Origin: Saprospiraceae bacterium
GTDB taxonomy: Bacteria; Bacteroidota; Bacteroidia; Chitinophagales; Saprospiraceae
DNA: 64,000 nucleotides
Direction of reading: 5' to 3'
Assembly: GCA_020630955.1 (NCBI GenBank)
Contig: JAHDIE010000001.1
Location: 237,314 to 301,313, forward strand
Below are positions 7,740 through 16,436 of this stretch, in pieces; within the stretch, counting starts at the first letter, position 1, and each line of letters opens with the position of its first letter. The position numbers and the translations under genes were made by a program. The notes beneath the pieces are model-generated. The model had not been told where the DNA came from. It did no database searches and saw only the letters and a list, made by a program, of their open reading frames with translations.

Positions 7740-9739
7740 TGAGTCACTTTCATTTCCCTCGGTTATATTTTTCTGGAAAAGCTTCTGTTGACCCAGCTAC
7801 TGGAAACAACAATTACCATTATCCACTTGTCAATTTTGAACCCATTACTGGTGAATGTGTCTTACCTCCAAGAATCTATCTGGACAATAAGGAAACCATC
7901 ATTCTTGCAAAACAAAATATTCAAAACTTTGATCAATATCACAAAGTAGACTCCGACAATAACAGCTATCTAGAAATCAGCTGTATTTCGACAAGTAATA
8001 TATTTAAAAAATGGATGGTAACTCCACTAGGTTCATTTGAAGATGATAAAAATTTCCATGAACTATACAAACAACTAAATACCCAAAAAGACACCGTACC
8101 ATTATTTGGTCAATGCCCTGCATATTGGAATTATTATGGAACCATGAATTTTCACCTGCATAACGTACACGTCCATAATATTGAAACGGAGTTAACGAAT
8201 TTCAATTCTAGAATGGAGGCAAAAAATAATTTAGCTACTGAAAATCAATTTCGCGGTGCCAAATTAAGTTTTGAATTTGACAATGGAAAAAACTCAGCGG
8301 TCATGATAGATGTTTCTCCAACCTTGTCTTTGTACAGCCAGATTTTTTGTTCTTCAATCAGTTTGACCAAAAAGGATCAAATCCTTTTAAGAGGAAAACC
8401 ATTAAAATCTTCATTGCGTCAAATGAATACTTCACGAGTTGAAAATGACCAAATGATTACCGGATCATCCGGGACTTTTTATCAAAGCATTCCACTTTCT
8501 AATATTAACAAAGAAGAAAGTAAGGACCTCTTGCAGTTCTTTATAGAAAATAACAAAACAGATCAAACCATAAAAGGAATCTGTCTTAGGTTTGATCTTT
8601 CTGAAGTTAAGGAAAACACTCAACCAGACTATAATGAACTGGGTGAAAATTCAAACCCAGCATATCTACAAATTAATGGTTGCATCGCTCCATGGTATAC
8701 TGATGAAATGATCAGCCACCCCCCTGGCAGAAGACTCAATTACTTTGAGCCTTACAAAACTGGTTCATATTTGGGCGCAACCTTCGCTTACTTTCACAAG
8801 GAACAGAACGTACTAAGTTTAGACATCATTGGGTCGCTTCCGCAAATGTGTCACAAAAATGTATACACAACCATTGATATAGGCAAATTAGATCTGGTGA
8901 TCATTGAAGATAATTCAATCTTTAATATTGGAACAATAAACACATGCGACAAAATTGCAATCACTAAATTGTTTAAATCGAAATCGGGAATTATCGATTT
9001 TAAAATTCAAGATCCACTAGTAATTTCCATGCTTCAAAAAGGAAATGGAAGATTAGAAATCAGACATAGAAATAAAATCTTATTAAAAGAGAAAGAGTTA
9101 AGAATCATTTCTGATCAAAGTGGTATCTATGCTGACGAAGGAGAACCTGAGACTGAAGGATTCCTCGCCAATAGCTCCAAAAGAGAACATTGCAAAATAA
9201 AAGTACTTTATCGAGGTAAACAATATAATGAAGGGCTAAAAGTTATGCTTCTTGAACTATCTGTTCTTCCTTTTGGAAGAGGCGATTCATTTAGAATCAT
9301 CAATCACATACAATCAATTAGAAACAACCAAATCATTCCTTGGTCAACAAAAAAAGCAGGTCAATTTTTTTATATATTTATTCCGATTGAGCATGAAACC
9401 ATGCCAATAGATTTAAAACATTACATGGTAAAAACTGGAGATTTTATTAATCTTAGAGTACTCCCATTTTTCGATCAATCAAAATATAATGATCAAAATA
9501 TTTCATTCGAAGATATTTACCATGCACTTCTGAAAAATTTTGATTTAATCTATCCATCATCAAGTATTATTACTCCTTTTAACAAACGTCATCTCCTCAA
9601 AGCAGGGAAATTCCTTAAAAAAATAATGGCTGAAGAATATTGGGGTGAGTATTTATACATGCCTTCTTCCAGAGAAATGCCAAAAGGAAAAAAAGAAATG
9701 TTTTTTAAATGGATAAATAAAAATGAAAAGATCAGGTGA
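7739..9739 (+). CDS. VioB N-terminal-domain-like protein lacking the ferritin-like catalytic domain
   Basis: The 666 residues match, along their whole length and from memory, the N-terminal part of VioB (iminophenyl-pyruvate dimer synthase of violacein synthesis; RebD and StaD are relatives). The start FPRLYFSGKASVDPATGNNN parallels VioB FPRIHFRGWARVNAPTANRD. HPPGRRL parallels YPAGRLL. The last residues YMPSSREMPKGKKEMFFKW parallel YMPSTRELSAPKARLFLKY. In VioB the ferritin-like catalytic domain begins just after that point; here the protein stops, and no separate ferritin-like ORF is nearby. No signal peptide or membrane segment is visible, so it is presumably cytoplasmic. It is coupled to the cyclase gene by TAATG, and its 3' end overlaps the convergent gene by 8 bases. 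Function unknown; without the catalytic half it probably cannot dimerise indole-pyruvate imine. Confidence 0.75.
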   Translation: MSHFHFPRLYFSGKASVDPATGNNNYHYPLVNFEPITGECVLPPRIYLDNKETIILAKQNIQNFDQYHKVDSDNNSYLEISCISTSNIFKKWMVTPLGSFEDDKNFHELYKQLNTQKDTVPLFGQCPAYWNYYGTMNFHLHNVHVHNIETELTNFNSRMEAKNNLATENQFRGAKLSFEFDNGKNSAVMIDVSPTLSLYSQIFCSSISLTKKDQILLRGKPLKSSLRQMNTSRVENDQMITGSSGTFYQSIPLSNINKEESKDLLQFFIENNKTDQTIKGICLRFDLSEVKENTQPDYNELGENSNPAYLQINGCIAPWYTDEMISHPPGRRLNYFEPYKTGSYLGATFAYFHKEQNVLSLDIIGSLPQMCHKNVYTTIDIGKLDLVIIEDNSIFNIGTINTCDKIAITKLFKSKSGIIDFKIQDPLVISMLQKGNGRLEIRHRNKILLKEKELRIISDQSGIYADEGEPETEGFLANSSKREHCKIKVLYRGKQYNEGLKVMLLELSVLPFGRGDSFRIINHIQSIRNNQIIPWSTKKAGQFFYIFIPIEHETMPIDLKHYMVKTGDFINLRVLPFFDQSKYNDQNISFEDIYHALLKNFDLIYPSSSIITPFNKRHLLKAGKFLKKIMAEEYWGEYLYMPSSREMPKGKKEMFFKWINKNEKIR

Positions 9740-10658
9740 GTTCGTAATATAAATAGGTTTTTATGGCGACGATATTATCCTTCTGATAATTAACTTTGAT
9801 ATGATTTATCCAACTATGGACTGAGTTTTTATTACCAACAGATTCAATTATTTCGTCAGTTTTATCCACTTCTAATCTATTTAGAATAGCATTAACACTT
9901 TGCTTGTTGTGCTTTTTCGAAAGCACACATTCAAGTCCAAGAGCTTCGGAATGGGTATCTTCAATAACCAAAGAAAGCACATATCCTTGGACATAATTAT
10001 CAAGAAATAAGAGCTTACTGTAATACTTTTTATAATCAATCTTCCAATTGATTTCTTCAAGATATGATGTAATCTCTTGAATGGTTTTGAAACCTGAAAT
10101 CCCAATTCTGAATCCACCATTTAATCTACCCTGTTGCATCCCAAATCCAAACAGATGATACCTAGAATGAGCGCAATTCAATAGATTTAATAATTCGTCC
10201 TCAACATATTCATTTAGATTACCCTTCAACGCTTTTATAGACGCCTTGAATATTGACAATAAAATCTTTGGATCTAAATGAAGCTTTGAAAAAGCCAAAT
10301 ATGGCCAAGGTTTAATTTCAGAAGACAAATTAATGAGATCATAAACCAAGTAGATATTCTCAAGTACACTGGATAAAAGCAAATTCGAATTTGACCAATT
10401 TTTGATGAAGTTTTGTAAATCAATTTCATTGCTTTCTAGGAAATATGGAGCAACAAGCTTGTCTTCACCATATTTCTTCCTTATGCAAAGCATCAAATCC
10501 ACCCTTTCAGATCTAGGTAAATTGTACATTTCAATGATGCCGTGTTGAACCTTTGGAAACCCGTCAATGGAATCCAGCATTTTGGTTCTATGATTTTCAT
10601 CAAAAAGCTCAATTGGAATTCGATCAAACACAATCTTTAAAATATCGGATGTATCCAT
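9732..10658 (-). CDS. Uncharacterised protein, paralogue of the adjacent upstream gene
   Basis: A 308-residue cytoplasmic protein with no signal or membrane segment. It aligns with its 338-residue neighbour at four blocks: NIYLVYDL followed by PWPYLAFS; GFRIGISGFKTIQEITSYLE; EALGLECVL; and a C-terminal WINHIKVNY...IKTYLYYEL. The last block resembles an 'NHIK...AKAYL' ending that I recall from uncharacterised proteins of about 300-380 residues in cyanobacteria and actinomycetes, some beside peptide natural-product genes. That is recollection, not a search result. Its start codon follows the stop of the upstream paralogue directly (TAA|ATG), so the two form a coupled operon. Its 3' end overlaps the VioB-N-like gene by 8 bases tail to tail. 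Function unknown. Confidence 0.8.
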   Translation of the reverse strand: MDTSDILKIVFDRIPIELFDENHRTKMLDSIDGFPKVQHGIIEMYNLPRSERVDLMLCIRKKYGEDKLVAPYFLESNEIDLQNFIKNWSNSNLLLSSVLENIYLVYDLINLSSEIKPWPYLAFSKLHLDPKILLSIFKASIKALKGNLNEYVEDELLNLLNCAHSRYHLFGFGMQQGRLNGGFRIGISGFKTIQEITSYLEEINWKIDYKKYYSKLLFLDNYVQGYVLSLVIEDTHSEALGLECVLSKKHNKQSVNAILNRLEVDKTDEIIESVGNKNSVHSWINHIKVNYQKDNIVAIKTYLYYELT

Positions 10659-11675
10659 TTAGGATGATGTTTGATTAATCAGTAAATAAGCTTTAGCTGA
10701 TGGTACCTTATCGGGGTTTACCAACAATTTAATTTCAAGGAGCCATCTTTTAATAAATAATTTTTCATTTTCAATTTTTGTTTGAACTGTGGCAAAAGAT
10801 TGTTCACTATACTCATTCCCTATCCATTTGCTCAAGGCTAAACTTTTCTTTTTTGCACATAACTGAAAATTTACCAAATCATTCAAGAGAATATTACTAT
10901 GCTCAAGATTATTCTTTTCATCAAGATAGCATTCAATGCCAAGTTCTGGGAGTAGTTGATTATTAAAAGTCATGCTCAACATAGAATAACTGGCTTTGGA
11001 GATAATCTGAGCATATTTATCTTGAATAAAATTAAAGTCCCCTTCCCACGAAATTTTTTGCAAATAGCTGATAATTTCATCCAAATTATGAAATGCCTTT
11101 ACCCCTAATCTTATTGAATTAATATTTCTATTTTGAAATCCAATGGCAGGGACAGTCTGTTCAGGATTTAAGTTTGAATAAATACTTTCCAATATTGACC
11201 AATGATCAGAATTAAAGTCATTTTCAAAATAAGAGGCGAGATCCTTAATTAATCGTAAATATATTTCTTTGCCCAATTTGAACTCAGAAAAAGAAAATAC
11301 AATCCATGGCTCTGGAATGTTCGCATCGTCAGATTCTAGATCAAACATAATCCAAATATTTTGAATTAATGTATGAAAGGATTTATTAGGGTCAATCCAA
11401 TCGTTTACCCATTTGTGAAGTTCTTGATAAAAGCTCTCTTGCTTATCAGATAACCACTCCAGCAAAATTGGTGCTTCATACTTCCAAACCATGATATTTG
11501 CGTCAACCCTGGAGTTATCATTGGTTAGACGTAATTCATAATTAACCATATTCAACTGCGGTAAGAAGGCATGTAATTTCTCAACTTTATGGGCATACTT
11601 TTCATTTAGCAACTCTTTTGATAAGTGACTTTTTGCAAGATTGAAAAGAGCAAGAAGGTTTGATTTAGAATGCAT
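10659..11675 (-). CDS. Uncharacterised protein, first gene of a paralogous pair
   Basis: A 338-residue cytoplasmic protein. Shared blocks with the 308-residue neighbour are NIWIMFDL and PWIVFSFSEF (middle), NSIRLGVKAFHNLDEIISYL, PELGIECYLDEKN, and a C-terminal PSAKAYLLI. The N-terminal 100 residues are less similar between the two, which suggests an old duplication followed by divergence. No catalytic motif is recognisable. The pattern of conserved Ile/Leu-Gly-(Ile/Leu)-Glu-Cys and the terminal AKAYL fits the same uncharacterised family mentioned for its partner. The promoter must lie in the 116-base divergent gap shared with the S53 protease gene. A role with the VioB-N-like protein is inferred only from position. 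Confidence 0.8.
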   Translation of the reverse strand: MHSKSNLLALFNLAKSHLSKELLNEKYAHKVEKLHAFLPQLNMVNYELRLTNDNSRVDANIMVWKYEAPILLEWLSDKQESFYQELHKWVNDWIDPNKSFHTLIQNIWIMFDLESDDANIPEPWIVFSFSEFKLGKEIYLRLIKDLASYFENDFNSDHWSILESIYSNLNPEQTVPAIGFQNRNINSIRLGVKAFHNLDEIISYLQKISWEGDFNFIQDKYAQIISKASYSMLSMTFNNQLLPELGIECYLDEKNNLEHSNILLNDLVNFQLCAKKKSLALSKWIGNEYSEQSFATVQTKIENEKLFIKRWLLEIKLLVNPDKVPSAKAYLLINQTSS

Positions 11676-11791
11676 CTATCTATTTTAGCACCACAACAAG
11701 GTAGTTATTTTCGAATAAGTTATCTCACCAAAAATCATTCTGTTTCCAAATAAAAATGTAATTTGATCGTAATAATTAAACCCCGAACTAA

Positions 11792-13423
11792 ATGCCCTCA
11801 AAAAAAATCAAAACCAAACGCATAGTTGGCAATACTCCAAAGAATGTAAAAGGATTAGTAAAGCCCAAAGATGCCAACCCCAAAAAAAAATTAACTTTCA
11901 CTTTTTTTCTAAACCCAGTTAAGAAGAAAATACCACAGCCAAAAGCGCTTCAAAGTCTAAACAAAAGGAAAAACATTCTATCAACCAGAAAAGACTTTAA
12001 CAAAGAGCACGCTTCTACAAAAGAAGATATCGCAGCATTAAAGAAATTTACTGATAAGTATAATTTAAAAATGTCAAAGGTTAAACTCACTGAACGTTGG
12101 GTCTCCTTTGTAGGTAAAATAGAAGATATCGAAAAGGCTTTGAAAATCGATATTTGGCAATACGATTTTGAGGACTTCATCTACTACTTTCATGAAGGGA
12201 TAATGGAGATCCCAAAAGAAATAGATCATCTTATAGAAGCTATCACTGGAATAAACAAAGCACCTATTAAGGAGCGAAGAATATTTCCTACAGAAATAGA
12301 CTTAAAACATTCCATGCTTGAAGGAAGTGCCGTACAGGCAAAAGACTTTGCAAAGCTGTATAATTTTCCAAAAGATTTAGACGGTTCTGGACAGTGTATT
12401 GGAATCATCTCATTAGGAGGTGGATACGATGAAAACATTTTGAAAAAATATTTTAAAAAACAAGGCATACCCATGCCTGATATCAGCTGGGTAGGCGTTC
12501 ATGGTGCCAAAAATAATCCTGGTGAAAATATAGAATACGATTATGAAGTGTACATGGATATTGAAATTGCAGGTAGCCTTGCACCAGGAGCAAGGATAGT
12601 AGTCTATTTCGCAGAGAATCATACTTCCAATATCTTAAAAGCTTTCCGTGAAGCGATTCATGATCATAAAAATAAACCCGATGTAATTTCAATGAGTTGG
12701 GGTACACTCGAAGAAAATTTCAGTAGACATGAAGCCATGGCACTAAACAATGTACTGAAGGAAGCCGCACAATTAAATATAACATTGATTTGCTCTTCGG
12801 GAGACTTGGGCTCCTCCGGAAAGTTAGAACAAACTGGTCTTAACGTACAATTACCAGCTTCTAGCCCTTACGTTTTAGCGGTTGGTGGTAGTCAAAGTCA
12901 TGTAGAGGACAATAAAATCTTACATGAGGATGTCTGGAAACAAGACCAAGAATTAAATGGTCAAAAAATTCATTTCTCCTCAGGCGGTGGATTTAGTGAA
13001 TACTTCGAAATTCCTCATTACCAAAAAGAAGTTCTACCTCTAGTTTTTGCCCGTAAAAAAAAGAGAGGAATCCCAGATGTTGCAGCCAATGCATCGACCA
13101 CTCCTGGTGTCATTTTAAATGTTGGAGAAACGGTTCAAATATCCATGGGAACAAGCGCCTCAACCCCACTTTGGGCTGCCCTGATCAGCAGGATAAATCA
13201 AAAATTAACAGCACTAAATTTACCACATATCGGATTCATTCATCCCTTCCTGTATCAAGATGAATTTAGGCCATTATTCAATCAGGTATTGGATGGAGGA
13301 AATGGTGGGTATGAGGCAACAGGCGGATGGGACCCTTGTACAGGCTTAGGCACTCCCGATGGAGAAAAATTCTTAGAACAAATTATTAAAGCTCAAACCC
13401 AATTACACAGTAATCAAGGGTAG
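11792..13423 (+). CDS. Sedolisin (peptidase S53, kumamolisin-like) with pro-domain
   Basis: Serine-carboxyl peptidase of 543 residues. A pro-kumamolisin activation domain occupies about residues 30-165, and the S53 catalytic domain about 185-535. The catalytic pair Glu252 and Asp256 is in EVYMDIEIAG, the oxyanion Asp338 in SSGDLGSSG, and the nucleophile Ser455 in MGTSASTP. The C-terminal calcium site is GGWDPCTGLGTPDG. These sites are complete, so the enzyme should be active after removal of the pro-domain. The N-terminus is not a signal peptide: it is strongly basic (MPSKKIKTKRIVG), so export is doubtful or uses another route. It is divergent from the paralogous pair, and 6 bases separate it from the VTT gene downstream, which suggests an operon. 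Confidence 0.93.
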   Translation: MPSKKIKTKRIVGNTPKNVKGLVKPKDANPKKKLTFTFFLNPVKKKIPQPKALQSLNKRKNILSTRKDFNKEHASTKEDIAALKKFTDKYNLKMSKVKLTERWVSFVGKIEDIEKALKIDIWQYDFEDFIYYFHEGIMEIPKEIDHLIEAITGINKAPIKERRIFPTEIDLKHSMLEGSAVQAKDFAKLYNFPKDLDGSGQCIGIISLGGGYDENILKKYFKKQGIPMPDISWVGVHGAKNNPGENIEYDYEVYMDIEIAGSLAPGARIVVYFAENHTSNILKAFREAIHDHKNKPDVISMSWGTLEENFSRHEAMALNNVLKEAAQLNITLICSSGDLGSSGKLEQTGLNVQLPASSPYVLAVGGSQSHVEDNKILHEDVWKQDQELNGQKIHFSSGGGFSEYFEIPHYQKEVLPLVFARKKKRGIPDVAANASTTPGVILNVGETVQISMGTSASTPLWAALISRINQKLTALNLPHIGFIHPFLYQDEFRPLFNQVLDGGNGGYEATGGWDPCTGLGTPDGEKFLEQIIKAQTQLHSNQG

Positions 13424-13429
13424 CAAATT

Positions 13430-14056
13430 ATGAAAACATTAAATTTAAAAGCATGGGCTTTTATTATTACCCTTGTAATACTCAGTTATGTAATTTTCAA
13501 CAACTATGAAGTAGACATTAGGCTCATACTTTTCCGTTTAGAATCTCACAAAGCTACCTATTCAGCGTTAAGTACTTTACTACTTGGCTTGGATGCAATA
13601 TTGCCATTACCATCAAGTATTCTGATGTTTTTAAATGGTAAAGTGCTAGGCCTTACACTTGGGACATCGTTAAGTCTTTTTGGTACTAGCTTAGGAAGTA
13701 TTATTGCCTACTATATTGGTTTTTACTTCAACAGATTGACGGGAGACAAGAAAATAAATAAGTTTAGTGAGCAACTAATCAGTAATCATGGAATTGCCAT
13801 AATCATGGTCACACGGGCTATTCCTGTAATTTCTGAAGCTACAATGATGTATGCAGGTATTCAAGCTCGAAAAATTAAATCAATATTAATTTATATCATT
13901 TTAGGAAACCTGCCGGTGAGCATCGTCTATTCGATTCTAGGAAATTATATGTTTGAAACCAAAGGTTTTTTTATTGCCCTTGTGGGTTCAATTATTTTTT
14001 CCACAATTACCATTGGTATTATAGCAAAGAAAAGAAAGATGGAGATAAGAATATAG
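13430..14056 (+). CDS. VTT (SNARE-associated, DedA/TVP38-type) membrane protein
   Basis: A 208-residue integral membrane protein with five to six hydrophobic segments. The VTT signature region is present: LPLPSSILMFLNGKVLG followed by the glycine-rich GTSLGSIIAYYIGFYF, then TRAIPVISEATMMYAG. Proteins with this fold act as lipid scramblases or flippases in several systems (for example undecaprenyl-phosphate recycling by DedA proteins). The substrate of this one cannot be told. Six bases separate it from the S53 protease gene, so they are probably co-transcribed. It has no close terminator; it converges with the HD-domain gene 32 bases later. Confidence 0.85.
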   Translation: MKTLNLKAWAFIITLVILSYVIFNNYEVDIRLILFRLESHKATYSALSTLLLGLDAILPLPSSILMFLNGKVLGLTLGTSLSLFGTSLGSIIAYYIGFYFNRLTGDKKINKFSEQLISNHGIAIIMVTRAIPVISEATMMYAGIQARKIKSILIYIILGNLPVSIVYSILGNYMFETKGFFIALVGSIIFSTITIGIIAKKRKMEIRI

Positions 14057-14088
14057 TTTACGAATTGAAAATGGCAAATAATAACTAA

Positions 14089-14676
14089 TCAAGAATTGTA
14101 TTCATTAATCATCTTTTCTAAGTTTCTCATTTTTCTAAACTCCTTGTAGCGTTTGCAATAATTTGTATGATAACGATGATTAGAAATAAAATCAACTTGT
14201 ACTTTAAACCATTTTTGCCTATTAAACTTTTTATTGAAATGTCGCAATTCTTCGTAGAGTTGCTCACTTACTTCTTCATATTTAGAAGTAGAAAGATATT
14301 CTAAATCTGCATCAGCGATTATATTTTCTAATTTATTTTGTGGACTTTGAGGAATCCTAGTGGCCATTATCATACCACAAATCACCATGATCTGTTCTTT
14401 ACTAAGCCCATATTTCTTAAGCTCTCTTTTAGCAATCTTACAACTGGTTTTCTCATGTTCCTCAGGACCCTCGATAAACCCAATATCATGAAATAAAGCC
14501 GCTATTTTAAGTAAATATAAATTGCTGGATGAAACTTTTTCTTTCTTTGCAATATATTCTGCCATTTCAACAACATAAATTGTATGATCGACACAATGAT
14601 ACTTTAAAAACGGAGATAGTTTAGCAGATAGGAGATCTACAATATCATTATAAATTTTGTCAAACCGAGCTGCCAT
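14089..14676 (-). CDS. HD-domain phosphohydrolase
   Basis: A 195-residue metal-dependent phosphohydrolase. The HD metal ligands are all visible: His31 (VDHTIYVV), His63-Asp64 (FHDIG), His74 (PEEHEKTS) and Asp122/Asp124 (IADADLEYL). The order H...HD...H...D is that of stand-alone HD hydrolases acting on nucleotides or phosphate esters. It lies three bases downstream of the YitT-type gene on the same strand and is probably co-transcribed with it. Substrate unknown. Confidence 0.88.
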   Translation of the reverse strand: MAARFDKIYNDIVDLLSAKLSPFLKYHCVDHTIYVVEMAEYIAKKEKVSSSNLYLLKIAALFHDIGFIEGPEEHEKTSCKIAKRELKKYGLSKEQIMVICGMIMATRIPQSPQNKLENIIADADLEYLSTSKYEEVSEQLYEELRHFNKKFNRQKWFKVQVDFISNHRYHTNYCKRYKEFRKMRNLEKMINEYNS

Positions 14677-14679
14677 TAA

Positions 14680-15564
14680 TTAATGTCTTCTTATTCTTTT
14701 CAAGATTCCACCACCTACTTCTCTAATATTTTGGATGTAAATAAATGCCTTTGGATCTAATTCTGAAATTGCTAATTTCAATTTATGTATTTCTAACCTT
14801 GTAATAACAGTTACGATGATATCACAATCTTCTTTTACATCAAAACTACCCGGAAGATAACCTCTTTCTCCTTTATAAACCGTTATCCCTTTACCAAAAT
14901 CATTTACGACCAAGGATTTAATCTCATCAGATTTGCTAGAAATTATATGCATGGTAGTATACTCTTCAAAACCATCTACAACATACTTTGAAACTTGAAG
15001 AGCAGTAAAATAGGTCAAGATAGAATACATCGCTTTTTCAATTCCAAAGTTAAAAGCTGCGGCTAAGAAAATAGAGGTATTGATGAGCATAATAATTTCT
15101 GGGGTGCTAATGGCCATTTTTTTATCTGCATAATCAGCAATTACCTCCAAACCATCAATGACGCCACCGGCCCGAATAATAAAACCAATTCCCAAGCCCA
15201 TAAAGAAACCTCCGAAAACTGCAATAAGAATATTGTCTTCGGTAATTGTAGGAATTTCGATTATATTAATAAAAACAGCCAATGCAATGATTGCAAGAAT
15301 GGACTGAATGGCAAAATCTTTACCTATTTTGGAATATCCCCATATAATAAATGGGATATTAATAAGTATCAATGGATGTGTAATGTCGATATGAAAAATC
15401 TCATGAGCAAGAATCGATATACCGGTAACACCCCCATCTAAAAATTGATTTGGGATCATAAATCCCTTAATGGCAATAACTGCACATAAGGCACCTAATA
15501 TTGTAAATATTATTGACTTAAATGAAAACACTTCATTCCACGCGATTTCTTTGTTATGCTTCAA
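14680..15564 (-). CDS. YitT-family membrane protein (DUF161 plus DUF2179)
   Basis: A 294-residue protein with five to six transmembrane helices in the first 190 residues, including the conserved loop GFIIRAGGVIDGLEV, and a cytoplasmic C-terminal DUF2179 domain (about 215-285; GKGITVYKGERGY, VVTVITRLEIHKLK). The family is common in Bacteroidota and Firmicutes and is thought to be a transporter or nucleotide-responsive membrane protein; its substrate is not established. The start is the ATG at 15564, preceded by a 215-base gap after the pdxH stop, so it should have its own promoter there. Confidence 0.9.
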   Translation of the reverse strand: MKHNKEIAWNEVFSFKSIIFTILGALCAVIAIKGFMIPNQFLDGGVTGISILAHEIFHIDITHPLILINIPFIIWGYSKIGKDFAIQSILAIIALAVFINIIEIPTITEDNILIAVFGGFFMGLGIGFIIRAGGVIDGLEVIADYADKKMAISTPEIIMLINTSIFLAAAFNFGIEKAMYSILTYFTALQVSKYVVDGFEEYTTMHIISSKSDEIKSLVVNDFGKGITVYKGERGYLPGSFDVKEDCDIIVTVITRLEIHKLKLAISELDPKAFIYIQNIREVGGGILKRIRRH

Positions 15565-15708
15565 AATGTATTCTGTTTAGAATGAAGTTAATAATTAAGA
15601 TCAATTTTCTTTAATAATTACAAACAGAATTGTGCCAAACTATTACTATTTAGTATTTCTCAAATAATATTAATGTACGATCCGATATTTGAGCAGAAAA
15701 TTACAGAA

Positions 15709-15722
15709 ATCAACTAGTTGAT
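15709..15722. promoter_or_regulatory. 14-bp perfect palindrome upstream of the YitT operon
   Basis: ATCAACTAGTTGAT is a perfect 14-bp palindrome in the 215-base gap between the pdxH stop and the YitT start, 145 bases before the latter. It may be a transcription-factor site. It has no U-tract and is a poor terminator. Confidence 0.3.
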
Positions 15723-15779
15723 CTCTTAGTTTTCGATAAATGGTTAGGCTATACTAAGTTCATAAAGATAAATTTTACA

Positions 15780-16436
15780 TTAAGGCGCTAACCTTTCTTT
15801 GACAAATTTTTCGCCTGTCAAACGGTAACGTATACGATCGTGTAATCGACTTGGTCTACCTTGCCAAAACTCTATAGTTCTAGGCTGCAAAATATAACCC
15901 CCCCAATGCGGAGGACAAGGTATATCTGCGCTATCTGGATATTGTTCTTCCAAAACCTCTAAAGCTTCCTCCAAAACTTCTCTATTGGGAATTATGGTGC
16001 TCTGATTGCTAACCCAAGCTCCTAATTTGCTTCCTCTTGGTCTTGATTTGAAATACTTTTCTGAAACTTTTCTTTCAACTTTACTTACAATCCCATCTAT
16101 TCTAACTTGCCGTTCCAACTCTTTCCAAAAGAAAAGTAATGAGGCATTTGGATTATTTTCAAGATCACTTGCCTTATCACTTTTGTAGTTGGTATAAAAA
16201 ACAAATCCCTCATCAATACCCTTAAGTAAAACTGTTCTACTCGAAGGTATCCCATCTACACTTACAGTACTTAACAACATTGCATTGGGTTCAATTACAG
16301 AAGAGGCTTTTGCTTCATCAAACCATTGCAAAAATTGTTGAAAAGGATTTGCAAGCAGGGTACTAGTATCAATACTACCCTGCTTGTAATTCTCTCTCAT
16401 ATCTTTTATGTCATCACTCATCATCAAGTATTTCAT
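15780..16436 (-). CDS. pdxH: Pyridoxamine 5'-phosphate oxidase
   Basis: FMN-dependent oxidase that makes pyridoxal 5'-phosphate from the 5'-phosphates of pyridoxine and pyridoxamine. The family signature is present from RENYKQGSID through PNAMLLSTVSVDGIPSSRTV, FYTNYKSDKASDLENNP, and the C-terminal EFWQGRPSRLHDRIRYR. The length of 213-218 residues is typical. Three in-frame ATGs (16436, 16424, 16421) compete. The second or third is likelier because it overlaps the stop of the upstream RND gene by only 8-11 bases, which suggests translational coupling. This places a vitamin B6 gene at the end of the efflux operon, probably by simple adjacency rather than shared function. Confidence 0.95.
   Translation of the reverse strand: MKYLMMSDDIKDMRENYKQGSIDTSTLLANPFQQFLQWFDEAKASSVIEPNAMLLSTVSVDGIPSSRTVLLKGIDEGFVFYTNYKSDKASDLENNPNASLLFFWKELERQVRIDGIVSKVERKVSEKYFKSRPRGSKLGAWVSNQSTIIPNREVLEEALEVLEEQYPDSADIPCPPHWGGYILQPRTIEFWQGRPSRLHDRIRYRLTGEKFVKERLAP

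Noticed and set aside
16414..16436. PdxH as a fusion with the RND protein
   Set aside because: The frames differ and the RND stop codon TGA at 16414-16416 is clear, so this is an ordinary overlap.
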